Assembly: GCA_033764725.1 (NCBI GenBank)
Contig: JANRIR010000080.1
Span: 1-64,000 of the forward strand
Reading direction: 5' to 3'
From: RI-43 sp033764725
Lineage (GTDB): Bacteria > Pseudomonadota > Alphaproteobacteria > Caulobacterales > Aquidulcibacteraceae
DNA: 64,000 nucleotides
How positions within the stretch are numbered: the stretch's first letter is position 1; the number at the start of each line of letters is the position of its first letter. This document shows positions 50,995-58,842 of this stretch, piece after piece. The notes under the pieces are model-generated. The model saw only the letters and a list, made by a program, of their open reading frames with translations, searched no databases and was not told the origin of the DNA. Made by a program: the position numbers and the translations under genes.

Positions 50995-51945
50995 ATGTTG
51001 AGACTCTACGCCCGCGGCAGCGGCGCCCTGATGCCCAGCGACCTCCATGCGCCTGAAGCGCCGGAGGTGGTGTGGATCGATCTGGAGCACCCCACCGACG
51101 AGGAGGAGGCCTGCGTCGAAACCGCGCTCGGCGTGGATGTTCCCACGCATGACGAGCGCGCCGCCTTCGAAGACAGCGCCCGCTTCTACGAGGACGACGG
51201 CGCCCTGGTGATGACCGTCACGCTGCTCGGCCGGCGCGAGGACGGGCCGTTCAAGGCCGATGCGGTGACCTTCATTCTCGTGCGCGACAAGCTCGTCACC
51301 GTGCGCCGCATCCGCCCGCGCGCGTTCGAGATCGGCCAGGGCCGCGCTTCGGCGCGCGTCGCCGGCGCGCAGACGGGCGCGGCGGTCTTCCTGGCGCTCG
51401 CAACAGGTTCGGTCGAACGCCTCGCGGACCTTCTGGCGGAGGTGCGCGGCGGCGCGCTTACCGTCTCGCGCGCGACCTTCGACGACGACAACGGCACGCT
51501 GAACCTGTCCGCCACGCTGCGCACGCTCGGGCGGCTCGGCACGCAGGCGACGATGACTCATGAATCGTTGTCGAGCCTGCAACGCATGCTCGCCTTCGTG
51601 TCGATCGTGTGCGACCGCCACGGACTTGACGCGGAAGCAGTGCGCGCGCTCGCGCGCGATGTCGAAGAACTCGAGCGCGACGGCGAAGCGCTGTCGCAGC
51701 ATCTGGCTTTTCTGCAGAATGCGGCGGTGGGCCTGGTCAGCTCGGCGCAGAACAATGCGCTGCGCGGCCTGGCGCTCGCGACCATCGCCTTCGCCCCGCC
51801 GACCTTGGTCGCGTCCATCTTCGGCATGAATTTCGAAGCGATGGACTGGTTCAAGACCGGTTGGGGGCCCTGGGCCGGGTTTGCGCTGATGCTGGCCGCG
51901 CCGCTGGCGCTGTTCGCCTTGGCGCGATGGCGGAAATGGTTTTGA
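50995..51945 (+). CDS. CorA-family metal transporter (ZntB-like)
   Basis: A 316-residue CorA-superfamily channel. The long cytoplasmic domain (1-245) has an acidic N-terminus. Two C-terminal hydrophobic segments follow, the first ending in the signature IFGMNFEAM (GMN), the second in a basic tail (LARWRKWF). It could transport Mg, Zn or similar cations; CorA versus ZntB is undecided. ATG 50995 is 46 bases after the amidohydrolase stop. Confidence 0.92.
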   Translation: MLRLYARGSGALMPSDLHAPEAPEVVWIDLEHPTDEEEACVETALGVDVPTHDERAAFEDSARFYEDDGALVMTVTLLGRREDGPFKADAVTFILVRDKLVTVRRIRPRAFEIGQGRASARVAGAQTGAAVFLALATGSVERLADLLAEVRGGALTVSRATFDDDNGTLNLSATLRTLGRLGTQATMTHESLSSLQRMLAFVSIVCDRHGLDAEAVRALARDVEELERDGEALSQHLAFLQNAAVGLVSSAQNNALRGLALATIAFAPPTLVASIFGMNFEAMDWFKTGWGPWAGFALMLAAPLALFALARWRKWF

Positions 51946-52011
51946 AACCTTGGCGCGCCCAAAGCGTTTGAGGGCGCAAAGCGCGTTTGCGTGACCAGAA
52001 GGAGATCGCCG

Positions 52012-52242
52012 ATGTCGACCCGTTCGCTTGCCGTGCCGCTCGCCCTCGCCGCCGCTGCGGCCGTTTCCGGCTGCGGCACCACCTTCGCCGACCGCACGCT
52101 GTCGGGCGCGGGGATCGGCGCCGGCGTCGGCGTGGTGGCCGGACCGATCGGGGTCGGCACGGGGGCGGTGGTCGGCGGCGCGGTCGGCGCGCTGACCCCG
52201 GAAAAGAACCTCAATCTCGGCCGGCCGATCTGGAACCGCTGA
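52012..52242 (+). CDS. Glycine-zipper lipoprotein, small
   Basis: A 76-residue protein with a lipoprotein signal (lipobox VSGC: AAAAAVSGCGTTF). The body is a glycine-rich hydrophobic stretch (GAGIGAGVGVVAGPIGVGTG), typical of OsmB/Rcr-type glycine-zipper proteins that pack in the outer membrane. The start at 52012 follows AAGGAGA. Single gene between corA and the QueD-like gene; no function can be assigned. Confidence 0.75.
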   Translation: MSTRSLAVPLALAAAAAVSGCGTTFADRTLSGAGIGAGVGVVAGPIGVGTGAVVGGAVGALTPEKNLNLGRPIWNR

Positions 52243-52330
52243 GCCGGCCCTTCCCGGCGGCGCGCCTTTCGCCTATCAGAGCGCGCAATCGGCGCCCGTC
52301 TGTGCTGCGGGAGGGCCACGGAGACCGCGC

Positions 52331-52885
52331 ATGCCTGCGCTCGAATTCAGCCGTCGCTACGCGATGGCGCATCGGCTCATCGCCGATCCGCATTCCAAGT
52401 GCGCCACGCCGCACGGCCACAATGAGATCGTGACCGTGCGCCTGACCGCGACCGCGCCGCTGAGCGTGGACGGCGCCAACCATCTCGCCCGCTTCGAGGA
52501 TGTGAAGGGCCGCTGGCACGCCTGGATCGACGGCCATGTCGACCACGCCTTGCAGCTGGGCGACGCCGATCCGCTGATTGGCTTTTTCAGGGCGCACGAG
52601 CCTGCACGGCTGGCGCGCCTTCTGGTGACCCCTGGAGACCCGACCACGGAAGTTCTCGCCGCCTGTTTCTTTCTGAAGCTTGAAACCTTCCTCGCCGCCG
52701 ATGGGCTGCCGTTCGCGGTCGAAACCGTGCGCGTGGAGGAGACGCCGACCAACGCGGTGATCGCTTCGCGCGCCGACGCCGAAGCGCTGACGTGCGCGCT
52801 GCCGGAGGATGCGTGGCCGCGCCGCGCCGACATGAGCATCAATGATTTCGCCCCCACGCGGAGCCCCGCTCACGCCATCTTGTAG
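52331..52885 (+). CDS. 6-pyruvoyltetrahydropterin synthase / QueD-family protein
   Basis: A 184-residue T-fold protein. Zinc ligands are His14 and the HGH of SKCATPHGHNE, with the catalytic Cys (SKC) just before; the other catalytic residues appear as HVDHALQL and VRVEETPTN. QueD makes 6-carboxytetrahydropterin for queuosine; a eukaryotic-type PTP synthase activity is the alternative. It is longer than typical QueD (about 120) owing to an insertion before the VRVEET block. Convergent with and overlapping the second P450 by 16 bases. Confidence 0.85.
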   Translation: MPALEFSRRYAMAHRLIADPHSKCATPHGHNEIVTVRLTATAPLSVDGANHLARFEDVKGRWHAWIDGHVDHALQLGDADPLIGFFRAHEPARLARLLVTPGDPTTEVLAACFFLKLETFLAADGLPFAVETVRVEETPTNAVIASRADAEALTCALPEDAWPRRADMSINDFAPTRSPAHAIL

Positions 52886-54189
52886 CGCACCGGCATCGTC
52901 TTCAGCCCCGACACGAAATTCGAGCGCGTGTTTTTCGGCTCGCCCGTCAGCTCGATGCTGTGCAGGCGCGGCAACAATTCCTGGAACAGCGCGCGGATCT
53001 CCATGCGCGCGAGGTGCATGCCCAGACACAGATGCACGCCGTGCCCGAACGCGACCTGCTTTTGCACCTGGCGATCGACGCGGAACTTGAAGGGATCCTC
53101 GAACACCTCCTCGTCGCGATTGCCGCTCCAGTAGAACAAGGTCAGCCCGTCCCCGGCTTTGATCGTCTTGTCGCGGATCGTGTAATCCTGCGTGGCCGTG
53201 CGCATGAAATGCTTCACCGGCGTCACCCAGCGCACCATCTCCTCCACCGCATTGGGCAAGAGCGAGAGGTCGCCCTTCAGCTTCGCCATCTGTTCGGGAT
53301 TGCGGATGAGCTGCAGTAGGCCGCCGGAGGCCGTTGAGCTTGTGGTGTCATGCCCGGCGGTGGCGATGATGACGTAATAGCTCATCGCCTCGCGCTCGCC
53401 GATCGGGGCGCCGTCGATCAGGCCGTTGGCGATGATCGAGGCGACGTCGTCTTTCGGATTGGCGCGGCGATCGGCGGTCAAGGCGCCGAAATACTGGAAC
53501 AGCACTTGCGCGGTCTGGAACAGGTCGACCGTCTCGACTTCCCCGTTCCAGCTTCCGTCCGCGCTTTTGCGCGCGCGCTGGCTTTCGGCGACGACATCCG
53601 GATCGCCGACGCCGAAAATCTCCTGCGTCAATTGCAGCATGATCGGCTCATCCGATTTCGGGACGCCCAAAATCTCCATGATCACGCGTAACGGATACCA
53701 GACCGCTACCTCCTTCACGAAATCGCACTCCGTGCCGAGTTCGGCCATGCGGTCGACATGCTCTTTCGCGATCTGCGCGATGCGTGCTTCGAGCTTTTTC
53801 AGGTTCGGCGGCATGAACCAGGATTGCGTCAGCGTGCGCAGCTTCATGTGCACGGGGTCGTCGAGATCGACGAGCGTGCGGAACAGGTGCGTGTCGCCGG
53901 TGACGGACTTCACCCATTCCTCGCCCTCGATCGGCGACAGATACGTGCGCTGGCTGTTGATGAAGATGTCGGATCGTTTCTCGATCTCGAGAATATCGGC
54001 GTGCTTGGTGATCGCCCAGAACGGGCGAAACCCAGCCGGCTGCATCCAGCGCACCGGATCGTCGCGCCGCAGCGTAGCGTAGAGCGCGTGCACCTCGTTT
54101 TCGTCGGCCATGACGTCGGGATTGACGATCGCATCGTCGATCCGATCCCGCGTGTAGCCGGGGAATTTCTGCAACGCCGCAGCGCTCAT
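52870..54189 (-). CDS. Cytochrome P450 (second)
   Basis: A 439-residue soluble bacterial P450. The heme loop is FGHGVHLCLGMHLARME, ExxR is EMVR in VEEMVRWVTPVKHFM, and the I-helix is AGHDTTSSTASGG with the classical acid-alcohol pair. The sequence around KHFMRTATQDYTIRDK is like P450s acting on steroid, linalool or fatty substrates (CYP125/111-like). Its 3' end overlaps the QueD-like gene convergently. Confidence 0.94.
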   Translation of the reverse strand: MSAAALQKFPGYTRDRIDDAIVNPDVMADENEVHALYATLRRDDPVRWMQPAGFRPFWAITKHADILEIEKRSDIFINSQRTYLSPIEGEEWVKSVTGDTHLFRTLVDLDDPVHMKLRTLTQSWFMPPNLKKLEARIAQIAKEHVDRMAELGTECDFVKEVAVWYPLRVIMEILGVPKSDEPIMLQLTQEIFGVGDPDVVAESQRARKSADGSWNGEVETVDLFQTAQVLFQYFGALTADRRANPKDDVASIIANGLIDGAPIGEREAMSYYVIIATAGHDTTSSTASGGLLQLIRNPEQMAKLKGDLSLLPNAVEEMVRWVTPVKHFMRTATQDYTIRDKTIKAGDGLTLFYWSGNRDEEVFEDPFKFRVDRQVQKQVAFGHGVHLCLGMHLARMEIRALFQELLPRLHSIELTGEPKNTRSNFVSGLKTMPVRYKMA

Positions 54190-54262
54190 GGCCCGCTCCC
54201 TGATGGTTTATCGAAGCCTATCGCGAAATGACGCGGGCGTCAGCGGCGCCGCAGCGTGAGCC

Positions 54263-54688
54263 TTATCCCGCCGGAAACGCCAAGCCCGCCATCCAGGGCG
54301 CGGCCAGCGCCGCAGCGATCAGGATTTCGAATGCGGTGGAGGCGCGGTTGAACGGCGTGTCGGCCTTGTCCAGCGCCATCGCGACGAGGCGGCCGAAGGC
54401 CGTCCCGCCCCAGGCGGCGGACAAGACGCCGACCGCGCCGCCTGCGATCACCGCCGTCACGTCGTTCCCGGACAGGATCGTGCGGGCGACGAAATAGAAT
54501 GCGAAGGCGTGCGCGAACAGGAACAGGCCGCCGAACGTGGCGCGGAATTCCGCGAAGCCACCGGGGCGCTCAGCCTCCGCTTGCAGCCGCAGCAGGCGCG
54601 CGGCCCAGTGCGGGTCGGTCATGCCCTTCAGCCCGACGCCAGCGCCGATCAGCAGCGCCAGCGCCGCCGCGATCCATGCGAAGCTCAT
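54263..54688 (-). CDS. DUF4345-like membrane protein
   Basis: A 141-residue membrane protein with four hydrophobic segments. FAEFRATFGGLFLFAHAFAF and AWGGTAFGRLVAMALDKADT follow the DUF4345 pattern (EFRxxYGG; GRxxxxxxD). Function unknown. It stands 74 bases upstream of the P450 (same strand) and 74 bases after the acyl-CoA dehydrogenase gene. Assignment is moderate. Confidence 0.65.
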   Translation of the reverse strand: MSFAWIAAALALLIGAGVGLKGMTDPHWAARLLRLQAEAERPGGFAEFRATFGGLFLFAHAFAFYFVARTILSGNDVTAVIAGGAVGVLSAAWGGTAFGRLVAMALDKADTPFNRASTAFEILIAAALAAPWMAGLAFPAG

Positions 54689-54762
54689 TGTGCGCCCCTC
54701 GATCCATGGAAAAACGGCGGACGCCTGCGCGCCCGCCGTTTGCTTTCACACTATCGAAATAG

Positions 54763-56058
54763 TCACCGAATGCCCGGCACGTGCAAACGGCCCTCTTCTT
54801 CCGTCTTGCGGCGCATGTCTTCGCCGGCGTGCTTTCCAAGCTCGAGGCGCGCGATGGTGCGCGCGTGCACTTCATCCGGACCATCCGCCAGGCGCAGCGT
54901 GCGCTGATGCGCATAGGCCGAGGCGAGACCGTAATCGGTGGTGACCCCGCCCCCGCCATGCGCCTGGATCGCGTCGTCGATGATCTTCAGCGCCATGTTC
55001 GGCGCCTGCACCTTGATCATCGCGATCTCGGCGCGCGCGACCTTGTTGCCCACGGTGTCCATCATGTAGGCGGCCTTGAGGCACAGAAGGCGCGTCATCT
55101 CGATGTCGATGCGCGCGCGCGCGATGCGCTCCTCCCACACGGAATGTTCGGCGACGAGCTTGCCGAAGGCGCGGCGCGATTGCAGGCGCTTGCACATCTT
55201 TTCCAGCGCGACCTCCGCCACGCCGATCGTGCGCATGCAATGGTGGATGCGGCCCGGGCCGAGGCGCCCTTGCGCGATCTCGAAACCTTTGCCCTCCCCC
55301 CAAACGATATTCTCCGCCGGCACGCGCACGTTTTCGAGCACCACTTCGGCATGGCCGTGGGGCGCGTCGTCATAGCCGAACACCGGCAGCATGCGCACGA
55401 TCTTGATGCCCTTGGCGTCGAGCGGAACGAGGATTTGGCTTTGCTGCGTGTAGGTGCGCTCGCCCGGATTGGTCTTGCCCATGACGATGGCGACCTTGCA
55501 GCGCGGATCGCCCACACCGGACGACCACCATTTGCGGCCATTGATCACGTAATGATCGCCGTCGCGTTCGATGCGGGTTTCGATATTGGTGGCGTCGGAC
55601 GAGGCGACCTGCGGCTCCGTCATCAGGAAGGCGGAGCGGATTTCGCCGTTCATTAGCGGGCGCAGCCATTGCTCCTTCTGGGCGCGCGTGCCGTAGCGAT
55701 AGAGCACCTCCATGTTGCCGGTGTCTGGCGCCGAGCAATTGAACACTTCCGACGCGAAGCCGACGCGGCCGAGCAATTCTGCGATCGCGGCGTAGGTCAC
55801 GTTCGACAGGCCGGGCCCTTCGAACTCGAAAGTGTCGTCGACATGCGCTGCGCCATGCGAGGGCGGCATGAACATGTTCCACAGGCCGGCCGCCTTGGCT
55901 TTCTTTTTCAGGTCCTCGACGACGGGAATGACCTTCCAGCGCTCGCCCTCTTCGTCCTGCTTCTGGTAGGTCGGAATGGCCGGGACGATGTGCTCATCCA
56001 TGAAGCGCTTGACGCGGTCGATCCACTGCTTGGTTTCTTCGGAATGTTCAAAAATCAT
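54763..56058 (-). CDS. Acyl-CoA dehydrogenase (first)
   Basis: A 431-residue flavin enzyme that introduces the alpha-beta double bond of acyl-CoA substrates. ACAD motifs are FLMTEPQVASSDATNIET, KWWSSGVGDPRCK, and the C-terminal IDDAIQAHGGGGVTTDYGL. It resembles ACAD10/11-type long-chain enzymes. The ATG at 56058 follows GGGAGGA; the frame open to 56094 has no support. Electrons would go to ETF, whose beta subunit the METTL20-like enzyme at 23288 may modify. Confidence 0.93.
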   Translation of the reverse strand: MIFEHSEETKQWIDRVKRFMDEHIVPAIPTYQKQDEEGERWKVIPVVEDLKKKAKAAGLWNMFMPPSHGAAHVDDTFEFEGPGLSNVTYAAIAELLGRVGFASEVFNCSAPDTGNMEVLYRYGTRAQKEQWLRPLMNGEIRSAFLMTEPQVASSDATNIETRIERDGDHYVINGRKWWSSGVGDPRCKVAIVMGKTNPGERTYTQQSQILVPLDAKGIKIVRMLPVFGYDDAPHGHAEVVLENVRVPAENIVWGEGKGFEIAQGRLGPGRIHHCMRTIGVAEVALEKMCKRLQSRRAFGKLVAEHSVWEERIARARIDIEMTRLLCLKAAYMMDTVGNKVARAEIAMIKVQAPNMALKIIDDAIQAHGGGGVTTDYGLASAYAHQRTLRLADGPDEVHARTIARLELGKHAGEDMRRKTEEEGRLHVPGIR

Positions 56059-56150
56059 GGCTTCCTCCCGTGGCGCCGGCGCATTCTTCGTCAATCCTGG
56101 CCAGATTAAACGGGGCGCCGGCCCGGAGCAATGCGACGCGGGGGAATGAC

Positions 56151-56714
56151 TTGAATTTACGGACGGAAACGCTCGAAGGCTGGGGCGTGCGGCTGGTCCC
56201 GCTGGAGGCGGCGCACCGGGCGCCGCTGCGTGAGGCGGCCGCCGATCCCGCGCTGTGGGCGCACTGGCCGCGCCCGATGGCCGATTGGGACGCCGCGTTC
56301 GATTGGCTGTGCGCAGAGGTCGCCGCGGGGCGCTTCATCGCCTTCACCGTGTGCGCGCCGGAGCCACTCGGCCAGACCTGCTACCTCAACATCCGCGCCG
56401 AACATGCCGGCGTGGAGATCGGCCACACCTGGTACGCCGCCGCCGCGCAGGGCGGCCGCGTCAATCCGGCGTGCAAGCTGCTCCTGATGGACCACGCCTT
56501 CGTCTGCGGCGCCGAGCGCGTGGAGCTGAAGACCGACGCGCGCAACGCGCGATCCCGCGCTGCGATCCTCAAAATGGGCGCGACGTTCGAGGGGATCTTC
56601 CGGCGCCACATGCGCCGGCCCGACGGCGCCTGGCGCGACACGGCGTGGTATTCGGTGATCCGCGAGGACTGGCCCGCGGTGCGTGCCGGTTTGGCGGCGC
56701 GCCTTTCGGCTTGA
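56151..56714 (+). CDS. GNAT-family N-acetyltransferase
   Basis: A 187-residue acetyltransferase of the RimJ/RimL clan. RLVPLEAAHRAPLREAAADP leads in, GVEIGHTWYAAAAQGGRVNP is the central strand and acetyl-CoA region, and DARNARSRAAILKMGATFEG the C-terminal motif. The start is TTG at 56151 with a G-run (GGGGGA) upstream; no ATG fits. Divergent from the acyl-CoA dehydrogenase gene. Substrate unknown. Confidence 0.85.
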   Translation: MNLRTETLEGWGVRLVPLEAAHRAPLREAAADPALWAHWPRPMADWDAAFDWLCAEVAAGRFIAFTVCAPEPLGQTCYLNIRAEHAGVEIGHTWYAAAAQGGRVNPACKLLLMDHAFVCGAERVELKTDARNARSRAAILKMGATFEGIFRRHMRRPDGAWRDTAWYSVIREDWPAVRAGLAARLSA

Positions 56715-56767
56715 CGCTGAGACGCCGCCGCAAGAAGCTTGCATATACAGAGATCGGAGAGGCGCGC

Positions 56768-57505
56768 ATGGCGATGGTGAAGGGCGCGGCGCTCGTGGTC
56801 GGCGCCGGCGACGATCTCGGCGGCGCCATCGCCATGGCGTTCGCGCGCGAGGGCTACGCCGCGTGCGTGACGCGCCGTCCGCGCCATGGCGACAAGCTCG
56901 ACGCGCTCGCCCAGCGCATCCGCGACGCCGGGCACGTCGCGCACGCCTACGGCGTCGATGCGCGCGAAGAAAACGACACCATCCACTTGATCGAAACGAT
57001 CGAACGCGATGTCGCCCCGATCGAGGTCGCCGTGTTCAATATCGGCGCAAACGTGCGCTTCGCGGCGACCGAAACAACCGCGCAGGTCTATCGCAAAGTC
57101 TGGGAGATGGCCGCATTCGCCGGCTTCCTGATGGGGCGCGAGGTCGCCAAGCGCATGCTGGCGCGTGGCCGCGGCACGATCCTGTTCACCGGCGCCACCG
57201 CCAGCGTGCGCGGGCGCGACGGCTTCTCCGCCTTCGCCGGCGCCAAGCACGCGCTGCGCGCGCTGGCGCAAAGCATGGCGCGCGAGCTTGGACCGCAAGG
57301 CATCCATGTCGCGCATGTCGTGATCGACGGCGCGATCGATTCCAACTTCATCCGCGAGATGATGCCCGACGTCGACGAAAAGCGCGCCCGCGATGCAATC
57401 CTTTCGCCCGCCGCGATCGCCGAGAATTATGTCTGGCTGCACAAACAGCATCGCTCCGCCTGGACCCACGAAATGGATCTGCGGCCCTGGAGCGAGGCGT
57501 GGTGA
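56768..57505 (+). CDS. SDR-family oxidoreductase with FxxxK in place of YxxxK
   Basis: A 245-residue short-chain dehydrogenase-like protein. The nucleotide motif is VVGAGDDLGGAIA, and the catalytic segment reads FSAFAGAKHALRALAQSMAR, so the usual catalytic Tyr is Phe. The serine motif FTGATASVRG is kept. This sequence type forms a recognised subgroup, so it is unlikely to be a sequencing error, but conventional dehydrogenase activity is doubtful. The ATG at 56768 follows GGAGA. Confidence 0.85.
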   Translation: MAMVKGAALVVGAGDDLGGAIAMAFAREGYAACVTRRPRHGDKLDALAQRIRDAGHVAHAYGVDAREENDTIHLIETIERDVAPIEVAVFNIGANVRFAATETTAQVYRKVWEMAAFAGFLMGREVAKRMLARGRGTILFTGATASVRGRDGFSAFAGAKHALRALAQSMARELGPQGIHVAHVVIDGAIDSNFIREMMPDVDEKRARDAILSPAAIAENYVWLHKQHRSAWTHEMDLRPWSEAW

Positions 57506-57509
57506 TTGT

Positions 57510-57651
57510 CGCCTTCTCCCACAAGGGGAGAAGGTGGATCGACGCGGAACGCGTCGAGACGGATGAGGGGTGAAGGTGAAATGTTGCAGGCGTTGCGCCA
57601 CCACCCCTCATCCGCCGCTTCGCGCCACCTTCTCCCACAAGGGGAGAAGGA
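57510..57651. repeat. Nested palindromic intergenic repeat element
   Basis: Two identical hairpin copies (CTTCTCCCACAAGGGGAG core) lie at 57512-57534 and 57628-57650. Between them GGATGAGGGGTG (57561-57572) is complementary to CACCCCTCATCC (57601-57612), and AAGGTGG/CCACCTT links each hairpin to the interior. The whole element is an inverted repeat of about 140 bases, filling the gap between the SDR and isomerase genes; it resembles repeat families common in alphaproteobacteria. Confidence 0.75.
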
Positions 57652-57672
57652 CGTTTTTTGGGCCGTTGAACT

Positions 57673-58272
57673 ATGACCAAAACGATCGATTTCATCTTCG
57701 ATTTCGGCAGCCCGAACGCCTATCTCGCGCACTTTGTACTGAAGGACATCGCCGCGCGCCGCGGCGCCGCGATCAACCGCATCCCGTGCCTGCTCGGCGG
57801 CATCTTCAAGGCGACAGGCAATCAGGCGCCGATGATCGCCTTCGCCAACATCAAGGGTAAGCGCGAATACGAGGCGTTGGAGATGACGCGCTTCATTGCG
57901 CGCCACAAGCTCGACCGGTTTCGCCTCAACCCGCACTTTCCAGTCAATACCCTCACCATCATGCGCGGGCTCGTCGCCGCCGAGATGGACGATGTGGGCG
58001 AGCCTTATGTCAAGACCGTGCTCGCCGCGATGTGGGAGCGCGGCCTCAAGATGGACGATCCCGCCGTAATCAAGGTTGCGCTCGACGAAGCGGGCTTGCC
58101 CGGTGAGCGCCTGCTCGCGCGCGCCGGCGCCGACGATGTGAAAGCAAAGCTCGCCGCCAACACTCAGGCCGCAGTGGAGCGCGGCGCATTCGGCATCCCG
58201 ACGTTCTTCGTCGGGGAGGAAATGTTCTTCGGCAAGGAGCGGCTCGGGCAGGTCGAAGATCTGCTGAGCTAA
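57673..58272 (+). CDS. 2-hydroxychromene-2-carboxylate isomerase-like (DsbA/GST-kappa fold)
   Basis: A 199-residue thioredoxin-fold protein. FIFDFGSPNAYLAHFVL carries the family serine and SPxxY pattern, RFRLNPHFPVNTLTIMRGL and FGIPTFFVGEEMFFGKERLG (with the cis-Pro) complete the HCCA isomerase signature. HCCA isomerase acts in naphthalene-type aromatic degradation using glutathione. The CxxC of DsbA is absent. In this window it may act on other glutathione adducts. Confidence 0.88.
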   Translation: MTKTIDFIFDFGSPNAYLAHFVLKDIAARRGAAINRIPCLLGGIFKATGNQAPMIAFANIKGKREYEALEMTRFIARHKLDRFRLNPHFPVNTLTIMRGLVAAEMDDVGEPYVKTVLAAMWERGLKMDDPAVIKVALDEAGLPGERLLARAGADDVKAKLAANTQAAVERGAFGIPTFFVGEEMFFGKERLGQVEDLLS

Positions 58273-58286
58273 CCCACAACGCGCCA

Positions 58287-58387
58287 GCTCGGTCCTCGCG
58301 AAGGCGAGGACCCATCGCCAAAAAAATCTCCGTGCTGCGCACATTTTCGAGAGCGGGGATGGGTCCTCGCCTTCGCGAGGACCGAGC
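58287..58387. repeat. Large perfect inverted repeat at convergent junction
   Basis: A 30-base arm (58287-58316, starting GCTCGGTCCTCGCG) is exactly complementary to 58358-58387, with 41 bases between. Each arm holds an inner hairpin TCCTCGC-GAAG-GCGAGGA. It fills the gap between the isomerase (+) and DUF1330 (-) genes. Confidence 0.75.
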
Positions 58388-58416
58388 GCCTTGAGCGTTG
58401 CACGCAAAAAACGCCC

Positions 58417-58842
58417 CTACGCCATTTCGCCAAACCCCGCGCCCGCCTCGCCGGGCTTCAGACGCAACAGGCGCGAATCCGCCACCGCCGCGGTGCGGTG
58501 CTTCACCGCTTCGCGATAATCTGCGTCGCGGATCATGTCGATGAAAGCCTGCGCACTTGGGTATTCGGCGATGAAGGCGATATCCCACGCTTCGTCCGGC
58601 GGGCCTGTCAGCATGAAATCCGGCCTGCCGATCCAGATTTGCCGGCCGCCGACGCGACGAAAAATCGGCTCGCTCTCGCGGCCATAGGCCTGGTACGCCT
58701 CGCGGCCGCTCGCTTCGCGCCCATCCTCGTACGCCGCGCGGTCGCGCAGGCGCACCAGATTGAGCATGTGGATCGGCTCATCCAGCGGAAGATTGCGAAA
58801 CGCGGCAAAGGTTTCGCGATCGGGGTTGACGTGGCTGCTCAT
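58417..58842 (-). CDS. DUF1330 protein
   Basis: A 141-residue cytosolic dimeric ferredoxin-like-fold protein of the DUF1330 family (PIHMLNLVRLRDRAAYEDGR, IAEYPSAQAFIDMIRDADYR). Function unknown; relatives occur near catabolic enzymes. The ATG at 58842 overlaps the upstream acyl-CoA dehydrogenase stop by 4 bases, so the two are coupled. Confidence 0.88.
   Translation of the reverse strand: MSSHVNPDRETFAAFRNLPLDEPIHMLNLVRLRDRAAYEDGREASGREAYQAYGRESEPIFRRVGGRQIWIGRPDFMLTGPPDEAWDIAFIAEYPSAQAFIDMIRDADYREAVKHRTAAVADSRLLRLKPGEAGAGFGEMA

Noticed and set aside
48417..50996. 859-residue - strand open frame
   Set aside because: Spans several clear + strand genes on the opposite strand and has no domain pattern; shadow frame.
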